Below the pieces are notes generated by a model that had not been told where the DNA came from, did no database searches, and saw nothing but the letters and a program-made list of their open reading frames with translations. A DNA stretch of 64,000 nt from Spirochaetales bacterium (lineage in GTDB: Bacteria > Spirochaetota > Spirochaetia > DSM-2461), in NCBI GenBank assembly GCA_028533045.1, contig JAQQAP010000016.1, positions 1-64,000 on the forward strand. The letters are read 5' to 3'. The position numbers and the translations under genes are program-made. Shown piece after piece: positions 57,101 through 64,000 of this stretch; position 1 is the first letter of the stretch; every line of letters starts with the position of its first letter.

Positions 57101-58854
57101 TCTTCTTTAAAAATCAGGCTCTCATGCCTCTTCTTTGGTTTGTTTTGGCTCTTATTCCTCTCTTGGTTGGGGAATTTTACTTGCGCCGGAAACAGGAGCG
57201 ACAGTTCCTTGAGGGCCAGTCAGGTAAAAGCCCTCTCAAGGGAGATCAGCTTAAAAGAGGTCTTCTTCTCTTTTTTGCCGCTCTTTTTGCTTTGGCTGCC
57301 CTGCTCAGACCCTCCTGGAATCCCACGGTACGTCTGGTCGAAAAAGAGGGTCGCGATGTGGTTTTTCTCCTTGACGTAAGCCGCAGTATGACCGCCTCCG
57401 ATGTGGCTCCCACCCGCCTTGAGCGGGCCAAGCTGGAAATTGCCGAGACCGCGCAGGTCGTGGACGGTGACCGCATCGCTTTGGTGGCCTTTGCGGGAAA
57501 TAGCGTGGTTAAATGCCCTTTGACAATGGATTACGGTTTCTTTTCCCAGGTTCTGGACGATATCGATATTAATAGTGTCTCCCGGGGAGGCTCCCAGCTG
57601 GGCGATGCCCTGCGTATGGTGGAAAGCCAGGTTTTTGATGACCGGACCCGGGAAGAGCGGGATATTATTCTCATTACCGACGGGGAGGACCAGGAATCCT
57701 TTCCCGTAGAAGCGGCCAAAGCCCTGGGAGAAGACGGGGTTAGACTGATTATCATTGGGCTGGGCGATGAGATTCAGGGGGCTCGGGTTAAGGACAGCGA
57801 CGGTAACTACCTGGTCCACGAAGGGCAGGAAGTGTGGTCCCGTATGAACGGGGATACTCTTAGGAAAATGGCAGCGGCCACTCCCGGAGGAAGTTATATA
57901 CCGGCGGGACAGGCCAACTTTTCCCTTCCCGCCCTGTATCGCAACCTTATTGGACGAAGCGCTAAACAGTCTTCCGGTGAAGAAGAGACTTTGGTCTATG
58001 AAGAAAAATATCAGTTTTTTCTCTTTTTGACTCTTATTCTGCTTATTCTTGAGGCCTTTCGTCTTATAGGCCCTTTTAAAGTCAGCTTTAAGCTCCCTTC
58101 GGCCCCCTCTAAGCTTTCCCTATTGGCTCTCTTTCTTGTAATGGCCTTCGTCGGGAATAGTCAGTTACACGCCGAAGGCCGGGCCGACCTGTACAGTAAG
58201 GGAGAAAAAGCCTATGCCTCCGGGGATTGGGACAGTTTCAAACAAATTTATGAGGAACTGGCCGGGCGGGGTGTTTCCGAAGGAAAACTAAGCTATAACG
58301 AAGGTCTGGCCGCCTATGAACAGGGGGATTATGCTAAAGCGGCGGGGCTCTTTGGCGATTCCGCCGCCCGTCTGAGAGATAAGCAGGCTGCCCAAGCCCT
58401 CTATAACCGGGGGAATGCCCTACTCAAGGAGGGGGAGTCCAATCCTTCCGCCGAACTGAATGGTCAAGCCCGGGAAGCCTATGAGAAAGCATTGGAGCTG
58501 GATCCCTCCTTTACGGAGGCGGCTCGGAACCTGGAAATCCTTCTTAAACAGCAGGAAGAAAATCCCCCGGATGAGGAGAATCAGGATAAGTCCGATGGTG
58601 ATGACAAGTCGGATAAATCGGATAAATCAGATCAGTCCGATAGTTCAGATTCACAAGATCAGTCCGACCAGTCCGAGAGTCAGGAGGGAAATCAGGATAA
58701 CCCCTCCGACGAATCAGCCCAGAGTAATGATACTCAGGATGAGGCCGACGAAATGGCACAGGATATTTTGAATCAGGAAGAGGAGGACCGGGAAGCCCGG
58801 GAATCTACCTTGAAAGTGTCGGGAGGAATATATCAGGTGGAGAAGGACTGGTAA
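57097..58854 (+). CDS. batB: BatB-BatC fusion: vWA domain plus TPR region
   Basis: A 585-residue protein. Residues 10-70 contain two membrane segments, about 85-290 the vWA domain with MIDAS DVSRS (Asp-93, Ser-95, Ser-97) and ITDGEDQ, about 300-345 a third and fourth membrane helix, and about 355-490 TPR repeats (YNEGLAAYEQGDYAKAAGLFGDSAARL, AREAYEKALELDPSFTEAARNLEILLKQ). The tail is a long Asp/Ser/Gln-rich disordered stretch. In many genomes the TPR part is a separate gene (batC), so this is a natural fusion. Overlaps batA by 4 nt and batD by 1 nt. Confidence 0.9.
   Translation: MIFFKNQALMPLLWFVLALIPLLVGEFYLRRKQERQFLEGQSGKSPLKGDQLKRGLLLFFAALFALAALLRPSWNPTVRLVEKEGRDVVFLLDVSRSMTASDVAPTRLERAKLEIAETAQVVDGDRIALVAFAGNSVVKCPLTMDYGFFSQVLDDIDINSVSRGGSQLGDALRMVESQVFDDRTREERDIILITDGEDQESFPVEAAKALGEDGVRLIIIGLGDEIQGARVKDSDGNYLVHEGQEVWSRMNGDTLRKMAAATPGGSYIPAGQANFSLPALYRNLIGRSAKQSSGEEETLVYEEKYQFFLFLTLILLILEAFRLIGPFKVSFKLPSAPSKLSLLALFLVMAFVGNSQLHAEGRADLYSKGEKAYASGDWDSFKQIYEELAGRGVSEGKLSYNEGLAAYEQGDYAKAAGLFGDSAARLRDKQAAQALYNRGNALLKEGESNPSAELNGQAREAYEKALELDPSFTEAARNLEILLKQQEENPPDEENQDKSDGDDKSDKSDKSDQSDSSDSQDQSDQSESQEGNQDNPSDESAQSNDTQDEADEMAQDILNQEEEDREARESTLKVSGGIYQVEKDW
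58590..58690 (+). repeat. Asp/Ser-rich short tandem repeats in batB
   Basis: Imperfect 9-bp direct repeats of the GATAAATCG / GATCAGTCC type encode DKSD, DQSD and SDSQ units in the BatB tail. It is coding low-complexity sequence that may vary in copy number by slippage. Confidence 0.7.
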
Positions 58855-60587
58855 TGAATAGAAAAAGAACTCTTTTAATCGCCCTTGTTGCCCTTATTGC
58901 TGTAAGCTATGGAGCGGCCCAGGATGTACGGGTTACCATAAGCAGCAAGGAGGGGTTTGTCGGGCTGCCTCTGGACTATCAAATCACCATAAACGGCAGC
59001 AAAAAGGCGGAGGTTCCCACCCTGGTGGGGTTTGACGATTTTGACGTGACCTATCAGGGACAGAGCCAGTCTTCCAGTACTACCATTATTAATGGGCAGC
59101 GCACCACTTCCGTTACGGTCAAATATGTTTGGAAGCTGCTTCCTCTTAGAGAAGGTAAGCTCACTATTCCCTCCTTTCCCGTAATCGTAGACGGGGAAGA
59201 GTTTATGACTCCCGCCGGAGAGATTCTTATTTCTCCGCCCCGTGAAATTGAGGGATTTAAGCTGATTTTGACTCCCGATAACGACAAGGTTTATATGGGA
59301 CAGTCGGTGCGGGTGAATATGGATTTTTACTTTAGTTCCTCCATCGGGGGACTGGATTTTACTCTTCCCGGTAAGATAAGCGGGAGCAGGGAAGGGGAGG
59401 ATTTTCGTATTCTCGAAAGTGCGCCCCCCAGTCAGAGTTCCAACGATATAAGAAAGATAACCATTGATGACAGAACTTTTTATGGTACCATCAGCTCCCG
59501 TGTGGAGGGAGGAAGTCAGTATACGATCCTCTCTGTTCCCCTTGATATTATGCCTTTGAGAGGGGGGCCTATTGAGCTTGAAGGAGCTTCTGTGGCTTTT
59601 ACGGCGGAACGGGGGAGCTGGCCTCGCAATTATTCGGAGGATCTCGTTATACCCTCCCGGGGCTCTACTCTCACTGCAGAAAATCTGCCTCCCCCAATAG
59701 AAGACAGTCCTAACGGCATTCTTTTGGCTACGGGGGAATTAAAAGCTCATGCCACACTCTCTGCAGAGACGGCCCGTCCCGGCGACCCCCTGACTCTTAC
59801 CGTTCGCTTGGAAGGTCTGGCCCGTCCGGAAACCTGTGAAATCCCGGCCCTGGAAGATTTCAGTTCCCTGGAAGAGGAGTTTTCCCTTCCCACTGACCGG
59901 AGTCGTCCCAAAGCAGAGGGGAATTCCCTTACCATTACCCAAACGGTTCGACCGGAAAGCGTGGAGACACAGGGTATCCCTTCTATGGAGTTTGTCTACT
60001 TTGATCTGAATGCGGAAGCGGTTAAAAGGGTTTCCACACAGTTTATACCCCTGGCCATGACTTCCGCCGGTAATGTGTCTCTTTCCGATGTGGAAAGCTT
60101 TGACGGCGATTCTCCTTTAACGGGGCTCAGGGAGAATGATCGTGGAATCCGGCAAAATAAAGGTATAGAGGAACTCAATCGGGGCGACTTGAGGGGCCGC
60201 ACTTTTATGGGAACCTTCGCCTTCCGCTTGCTTTTTCTTTTCCCCCCCCTGGGATTTTTTCTTTTTCTCCTGGGCCTGGGAATTACAAAAATTCTCTCCG
60301 AGAAAAAATCCCGGGACAATAAGGATGCCTTTAGGCAGTTGAATAAAGCTCTCCTGGCTAAGGACGATGATTTTTTTGCGGCCTTTGAACGCTATCTCCG
60401 TGAGCGCCTTTTCCAGGGGAGATCCTTTGTTAAGGCTGAATTGGAAGGTCGTGCTGTGGAGCTCCAATTGGAAGAGCTAAGCTCTCTCTACGGTCATATG
60501 GAAAAGAGCCGTTATGCCGGCGGTGACGGGCAAATTGAAGGGGATGCCATTCTTAAGGTGGCCGAAGAACTGGAGAAACGACTATGA
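58854..60587 (+). CDS. batD: BatD-type oxygen tolerance protein
   Basis: A 577-residue exported protein. Signal peptide about 1-22 (RTLLIALVALIAVSYGAAQ). The large periplasmic part contains repeated beta-sandwich units, visible as VRVTISSKEGFVGLPLDYQITINGS, KLILTPDNDKVYMGQSVRVNMDFYFSS and AHATLSAETARPGDPLTLTVRLEGL. A membrane helix near 460-480 (LLFLFPPLGFFLFLLGLGI) and a cytoplasmic helical tail follow. This is the normal BatD architecture. One-base overlap with batB, 4-nt with batE. Confidence 0.9.
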   Translation: MNRKRTLLIALVALIAVSYGAAQDVRVTISSKEGFVGLPLDYQITINGSKKAEVPTLVGFDDFDVTYQGQSQSSSTTIINGQRTTSVTVKYVWKLLPLREGKLTIPSFPVIVDGEEFMTPAGEILISPPREIEGFKLILTPDNDKVYMGQSVRVNMDFYFSSSIGGLDFTLPGKISGSREGEDFRILESAPPSQSSNDIRKITIDDRTFYGTISSRVEGGSQYTILSVPLDIMPLRGGPIELEGASVAFTAERGSWPRNYSEDLVIPSRGSTLTAENLPPPIEDSPNGILLATGELKAHATLSAETARPGDPLTLTVRLEGLARPETCEIPALEDFSSLEEEFSLPTDRSRPKAEGNSLTITQTVRPESVETQGIPSMEFVYFDLNAEAVKRVSTQFIPLAMTSAGNVSLSDVESFDGDSPLTGLRENDRGIRQNKGIEELNRGDLRGRTFMGTFAFRLLFLFPPLGFFLFLLGLGITKILSEKKSRDNKDAFRQLNKALLAKDDDFFAAFERYLRERLFQGRSFVKAELEGRAVELQLEELSSLYGHMEKSRYAGGDGQIEGDAILKVAEELEKRL

Positions 60588-61348
60588 GAGGAAAAATAGT
60601 TTTAATTCTGATATGCCTGGGGACAGCTCTTTTTGCCCAGACTTCTATGGATGCTCTTTTGGCAGAGGCGGACCAAGCCTTTAGGGAAGAGCGTTTTAAC
60701 GATTCTGCCCGGCTCTACCAGGAAGCAGCCGTTCGGGGGAATGTAAACAGTGCCGTGTATTATAATCAGGGAAATGCCTGGTTTATGGCGGGAGAGGAGC
60801 ATCTGGCCCATCTTTCCTACCTTAAGGCGGAACAGCTTTCCCCCGGAGACGGGGATATTAAGAGGAATCTCAGCTTCATTCGGGCCCTGTCCGGTGAGCA
60901 AGAGGAAAGAAGCGGGCGGAACGAACTGCTTCGGGTCCTTTTCTTTTGGCATTATGACCTTTCTCTCCGTTTAAGAGGGATTATGCTTCTTGTGGCCAAT
61001 GGGGTTTTCTGGGGGATTTTAACCCTCTTTATTCTGCGTAAGCGAAAAGGTCTGTCTTTTCCCATGGGGGCCCTGTTAGTGGCAGGATTTCTGGCTCTCT
61101 CCCTTCTTGTTTCTACCGGTGTGAGTCGTTATGATCAAGAGAATCATCCTACAGGGCTTATCTTAAAGGACGCCACCGCCCGGAAAGGGGATGGGGATAA
61201 TTTTGAAGAAGCCTTTAATCGTCCCTTGACGGGAGGAACCGAATTCCGTCTGGAGGAAGTTAGGTCCGACTGGTATCGAATCACCCTTGCCGACGGATCG
61301 GAAGGGTGGATTAAAAAGAGTGAGGCCGGGCTTGTTAATTACCCTTAA
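60584..61348 (+). CDS. batE: BatE-type protein with TPR and SH3-like domains
   Basis: A 254-residue protein with a signal peptide (KIVLILICLGTALFAQ), TPR-like helices (about 20-100: LLAEADQAFREERFNDSARLYQEAAVRGNVNSAVYYNQGNAWFMAGEEHLAHLSYLKAEQL), two membrane helices (about 130-180) and a C-terminal bacterial SH3-like domain (about 190-250: GLILKDATARKGDGDNFEEAFN...VRSDWYRITLADGSEGWIKKSEAG). It closes the Bat operon. Its 3' end overlaps the convergent dsbD gene by 14 nt. Confidence 0.88.
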   Translation: MRGKIVLILICLGTALFAQTSMDALLAEADQAFREERFNDSARLYQEAAVRGNVNSAVYYNQGNAWFMAGEEHLAHLSYLKAEQLSPGDGDIKRNLSFIRALSGEQEERSGRNELLRVLFFWHYDLSLRLRGIMLLVANGVFWGILTLFILRKRKGLSFPMGALLVAGFLALSLLVSTGVSRYDQENHPTGLILKDATARKGDGDNFEEAFNRPLTGGTEFRLEEVRSDWYRITLADGSEGWIKKSEAGLVNYP

Positions 61349-62987
61349 TCGCCTTTTCTACTATACTGCGGTTAAGGATTTCCGGTAGTACCTGCGGCTC
61401 TTTCCCCGGTTCATAATAGACGTACAGGGGAACGCCGGCTCTTTCGAATTTTTTAAGCCATTCGCTAATGACCGGGTCGTTCAGGGTATAGTCTCCCTTC
61501 ATATATACGACCCGGTACTCCTCAAAAAGATCTCTTCGGAAATCCCTGTCCAGAACTGTTAGATGATTTGAACGGCAGGTGGCGCACCAGTCGGCGGAAA
61601 ACTCAAGGAAGAGAGGCTGTCCGCTCAAGCGGATCTCATCAACTTTTTCCGGAGAGAATACCAGAAAGTCCTCACTTTCGCTTGTCACGGCTTCCTGTCG
61701 GCTTAAATCCACAAAAAGGGTATAGGCGAGGGTCACCGTAAGAAAGGCCACCAGGAAGAATGTATAGCGGCCTTTGCGGCCCTTTCTCTGTCCCAGTCCA
61801 AATAACCAGGCACCCATAGCCAGGCTCAAAAGAAACCAGAGAACTCCACCAAAATTTGAACCCAGCTGGCCCTGAAGTACTGTCAGTAGATAGATCGCCG
61901 TCCCGGCCAAAAGAAATCCCATGAATTCCCTGAAGCGATTCATCCATTCTCCCGGTTTGGGAAGCCTGTTTACCACAGTTGGGAAAAATCCCAAAAGAAT
62001 AAAGGGGAGGGAAAGCCCCAGACCTATAAGGATGAAAAAGAGGATGATTACCGGTCCGGTCTGGACAAAGGCAAAACCCAGTGCCGATCCTAGCAGGGGA
62101 GCCGTACAGGGGGTGGCCAGAAGAACTGCCATGATGCCTGTGAAGAAGGACCCCCCATAACCTCCTTTTTGGGCTGCTGCTGCCTGCCCTGCTTTTCTGG
62201 GGGGATTAATAAAGAAGACTTCGAAGAGACTGAGGGAAAAGAGAAATACCAAAGAGGTGAGGATAAGAACAAAGAGAGGATTCTGGAATTGGAAGCCCCA
62301 GCCCAGGGCTGTTCCGGAAGCTTTGATCCCTACAACAATCAGGCCCAACACAACCATGGAGAAGATAATCCCCGCCGTATAGAGCAGGCTGTTTATGAGT
62401 ATCTTTTGCCGGCTGTCTCCGCTTTGCCCCACCAGATGGAGAGCTTTAAGGGATAATACGGGGAGCACACAGGGCATGATATTCAGTATTACCCCTCCCA
62501 GAAAGGCAAAAAGAAGGAAGAGCCACAAGGGATTTTGGGAGGAAGAGGCCGGAAGGAGGGAAGGATCTCCCTCAAGGGGGATAATATTTATCTTCTGAGG
62601 CCTAAAACAGGTGCCCTGTTCGTCGCAAAGCTGATAAGAGACTTCCAGTTCAGGGGGAGAGGAAAGATCGTCTCCGGCGTTGTTATCAAGGGAGGCCTGA
62701 AGTACCACCGTTCCTTCCCAACCTTCAAAATTTCCGTACGATTGGGTGGGGGGATAGACTATTTCGTTCAGAGTGAAAGATGAGTTTTCTTTGAGGCTGA
62801 ATTTAAAGAAGGCCCGATTATCTATTTGGTGGAACTCCTCGGGAATTTCATAACTAACCAGTACGGTTCCTTTTCCCTTGTCATTAACATAGTAGGAAGA
62901 GGAGATAATCGCTTCCTGGGCCGTAAGATAAAAGGCGGAAGCAAGAACCAAAATCACCGAAAAAACGAGCTGTTTTGTATATCTCAT
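61335..62987 (-). CDS. dsbD: Thiol:disulfide interchange protein DsbD
   Basis: A 550-residue DsbD-type electron transporter. Signal peptide, then an N-terminal periplasmic alpha-like domain (about 25-135; CDEQGTC may be its Cys pair). The membrane part (about 150-420) carries the conserved cysteines in NIMPCVLPVLSLKAL and LLATPCTAPLLGSALG. The C-terminal gamma domain is thioredoxin-like with the WCATC motif (SADWCATCRSNHL). Such proteins pass electrons from cytoplasmic thioredoxin to the periplasm to reduce disulfides or support cytochrome maturation. Its position beside the Bat operon fits envelope redox protection. Confidence 0.92.
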   Translation of the reverse strand: MRYTKQLVFSVILVLASAFYLTAQEAIISSSYYVNDKGKGTVLVSYEIPEEFHQIDNRAFFKFSLKENSSFTLNEIVYPPTQSYGNFEGWEGTVVLQASLDNNAGDDLSSPPELEVSYQLCDEQGTCFRPQKINIIPLEGDPSLLPASSSQNPLWLFLLFAFLGGVILNIMPCVLPVLSLKALHLVGQSGDSRQKILINSLLYTAGIIFSMVVLGLIVVGIKASGTALGWGFQFQNPLFVLILTSLVFLFSLSLFEVFFINPPRKAGQAAAAQKGGYGGSFFTGIMAVLLATPCTAPLLGSALGFAFVQTGPVIILFFILIGLGLSLPFILLGFFPTVVNRLPKPGEWMNRFREFMGFLLAGTAIYLLTVLQGQLGSNFGGVLWFLLSLAMGAWLFGLGQRKGRKGRYTFFLVAFLTVTLAYTLFVDLSRQEAVTSESEDFLVFSPEKVDEIRLSGQPLFLEFSADWCATCRSNHLTVLDRDFRRDLFEEYRVVYMKGDYTLNDPVISEWLKKFERAGVPLYVYYEPGKEPQVLPEILNRSIVEKAIKGN

Positions 62988-63040
62988 AAATTGAATATAA
63001 AAGGGCTCAGAAAAAAAATCAAGTTTTTTTTGAACTTCTA

Positions 63041-63069
63041 TTGACGAAAAATATGCCCTGTGTTATATT
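63041..63069 (+). promoter_or_regulatory. sigma-70 promoter of tRNA-Val
   Basis: TTGACG (63041-63046), 17 nt, TATATT (63064-63069), 19 nt before the tRNA. A poly-A/T region lies just upstream (63011-63030). Confidence 0.75.
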
Positions 63070-63088
63070 CCTCATCAGCAAGTAGCAA

Positions 63089-63161
63089 GGGCGATTAGCT
63101 CAGTTGGGAGAGCGTCTGGTTTACACCCAGGATGTCGGCGGTTCGAGCCCGTCATCGCCCA
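63089..63161 (+). tRNA. tRNA-Val (anticodon TAC)
   Basis: A 73-nt tRNA with acceptor stem GGGCGAT/ATCGCCC plus discriminator A, D-arm TAGCTCAGTTGGGAGAGC, anticodon stem-loop CTGG-TTTACAC-CCAG (anticodon TAC) and T-arm GGCGGTTCGAGCCCGTC. The CCA end is not encoded. It is a single-gene unit with its own promoter and terminator. Confidence 0.96.
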
Positions 63162-63205
63162 TACCATAATTCCTGAATTAAAAAGGAATTAGATCATTAT
63201 AGAAG

Positions 63206-63240
63206 AACCGGTAATACCTAGGGTTACCGGTTTTTTTTAT
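63206..63240 (+). terminator. Rho-independent terminator after tRNA-Val
   Basis: AACCGGTAA (63206-63214) pairs with TTACCGGTT, 8-nt loop TACCTAGG(G), followed by a run of T. Confidence 0.85.
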
Positions 63241-63293
63241 GTCCTGAAAAAGCGCTTGGGCCGCTCACTTTGAGCGGTTCATATGAGACTGAA

Positions 63294-64000
63294 TCAGAGC
63301 CCGAGTTTTCCGATTTCTCTCTCTAAATGGAAGGCGGTGGAGCTGTTCGATTCACTGAGTTTTTCAAGAAGTTCGCTGCCCCGGGCGAACTGTTCCAATC
63401 CCTGGGTTATCTCTTCCGACTCCCGGCTTAATGTTTTGTAGGAGTTTTTGAGCTTATCCATAAGCAGGGTTATTTCGTCACTGCTGCTTCTTACCTGATC
63501 TGTTTCATTATTGACTTCTCCCGAGGCGGTACGGACTGTCTGCAGTTCGGTAAAAAAATTGTTTATGATATCTTCCATACGTTTATTGGAATCCTTAAGT
63601 TCTATAACGGAATTTTCCGCCCTGTCGTTTTGGTCAATCAGTCTTGTAATCGATTCTTGATTCTCTTTCTCTTCCTTTGACATAAGCCCCAGGCTCTTAT
63701 TCAAATCCTTGAGCAGCCGGGAAACATTCTCCGTATTGCTTCTCACTTGTCCGGAAAGGTTCCGCATCTCATGGGCTACTACGGTAAAGCCTTTTCCGTA
63801 TTTACCGGAATGGGCCGCTTCTATGGAGGCATTGATGGCAAGAACATCGGTTCTGTCCGCCAAGTCCTGGATCGAAACCATTGCCTTGAAAATATCCGAT
63901 GAGTGGCGGAGAATTTCCTTAATCTGATCTTTGAGTACTTCCACGGTTTTTAAACTGTTAAGGGATTCCTCTTTTACTTTGTAGGTAAGCTGTACCTGTT
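63294..64000 (-). CDS. methyl-accepting chemotaxis protein, C-terminal part (runs off the window)
   Basis: The frame is open from the window edge to the stop at 63294, so only the last 235 or so residues are present. The signalling-domain hairpin tip is recognisable: IQDLADRTDVLAINASIEAAHSGKYGKGFTVVAHEMRNLSGQV, the spirochaete version of the conserved LALNAAIEAARAGExGxGFAVVAxEVRxLA. The flanking helices (LMSKEEKENQESITRLIDQND, QVRSSSDEITLLMDKLKNS) are long coiled coil. A GTG at 63944 inside the frame is not the true start. The sensor part and membrane segments lie outside the window. Confidence 0.88.
   Translation of the reverse strand, partial: QVQLTYKVKEESLNSLKTVEVLKDQIKEILRHSSDIFKAMVSIQDLADRTDVLAINASIEAAHSGKYGKGFTVVAHEMRNLSGQVRSNTENVSRLLKDLNKSLGLMSKEEKENQESITRLIDQNDRAENSVIELKDSNKRMEDIINNFFTELQTVRTASGEVNNETDQVRSSSDEITLLMDKLKNSYKTLSRESEEITQGLEQFARGSELLEKLSESNSSTAFHLEREIGKLGL

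Noticed and set aside
58590..58690. Tandem repeats as a possible CRISPR or satellite
   Set aside because: Units are 9 bp, imperfect and in frame within batB; this is coding low-complexity sequence.
1..64000. Prophage, insertion sequence or integron
   Set aside because: No transposase, integrase, phage structural or att-like sequences were recognised anywhere in the window.

Overview
The window looks like a chromosomal segment of a free-living spirochaete (Spirochaetales, probably a saccharolytic Spirochaeta-like genus). The case rests on combined characters: FlaB-type core flagellins next to flaG/fliD and a PilZ protein, two PilZ/PlzA-like proteins, a fliW-csrA pair behind flgK-flgL, a complete Bat (aerotolerance) operon, a P13-like membrane protein, and spirochaete-style exported proteins. 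Base composition is close to balanced and coding density is high. No phage, IS element, CRISPR array or plasmid gene was seen.

Layout. 1-4.6 kb: 5S rRNA ending an rRNA operon, then flgN-like, flgK, flgL, fliW, csrA. 4.5-12.5 kb (minus strand): two flagellins, flaG, fliD, an unknown protein, a PilZ protein, a small unknown protein, tsaE, tsaB. 12.7-18.5 kb (minus): TPR protein, PlzA-like PilZ protein, 6S RNA, zapA, a ZapB-like coiled-coil protein, infC-rpmI-rplT, a DEAD-box helicase. 18.6-24.5 kb: lipoprotein, a 37-residue membrane peptide, a DacA-type carboxypeptidase, an HExxH protein, a large exported ankyrin protein. 24.6-29.7 kb: deoB and a TPP-riboswitch-controlled thi4-thiE-thiC-thiD operon. 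29.7-36.3 kb: P13-like protein, alginate-lyase-family enzyme, CsgG-like protein, HAD phosphatase, ferredoxin-type aldo/keto reductase, an orphan ABC binding protein. 36.3-41.8 kb: LarA-family protein, tyrS behind a leader-peptide attenuator, a GNAT/histidine-kinase fusion, a membrane FeS protein. 41.8-45.8 kb: sugar isomerase, 2-hydroxyacid dehydrogenase and a beta-helix lipoprotein. 45.9-53.2 kb: cysS, an ECF sigma/anti-sigma cluster, a double cyclic-nucleotide-binding protein, exported PCMT-like and nitrilase proteins. 53.3-64 kb: Bat operon, dsbD, tRNA-Val, and the end of a chemotaxis receptor.

The most notable signals are regulatory RNAs. (1) Before tyrS there is a complete ribosome-mediated attenuator: a consensus promoter, a 22-codon leader peptide with five consecutive Tyr codons, and mutually exclusive 1:2, 2:3 and 3:4 pairings ending in a U-tract terminator. 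(2) Both flagellin leaders carry the same 14-nt hairpin with a CsrA-type GGA loop just upstream of the Shine-Dalgarno sequence, matching the fliW-csrA pair in the same window. (3) An unannotated 6S RNA lies directly behind zapA. (4) Two genes, tsaE and an HAD phosphatase, appear to start at CTG, and the LarA gene appears to be transcribed without a leader.

How the genes work together: flagellar filament assembly (FlgK, FlgL, FlaB, FliD, FlaG, FlgN-like) with CsrA/FliW and c-di-GMP (PilZ) control; translation and tRNA modification (IF3, L35, L20, TyrRS, CysRS, TsaB, TsaE); thiamin synthesis; polyuronate breakdown; and envelope stress and protein quality functions (Bat, DsbD, DacA, the ECF cluster). 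All assignments come from reading the sequence; no database search was run.
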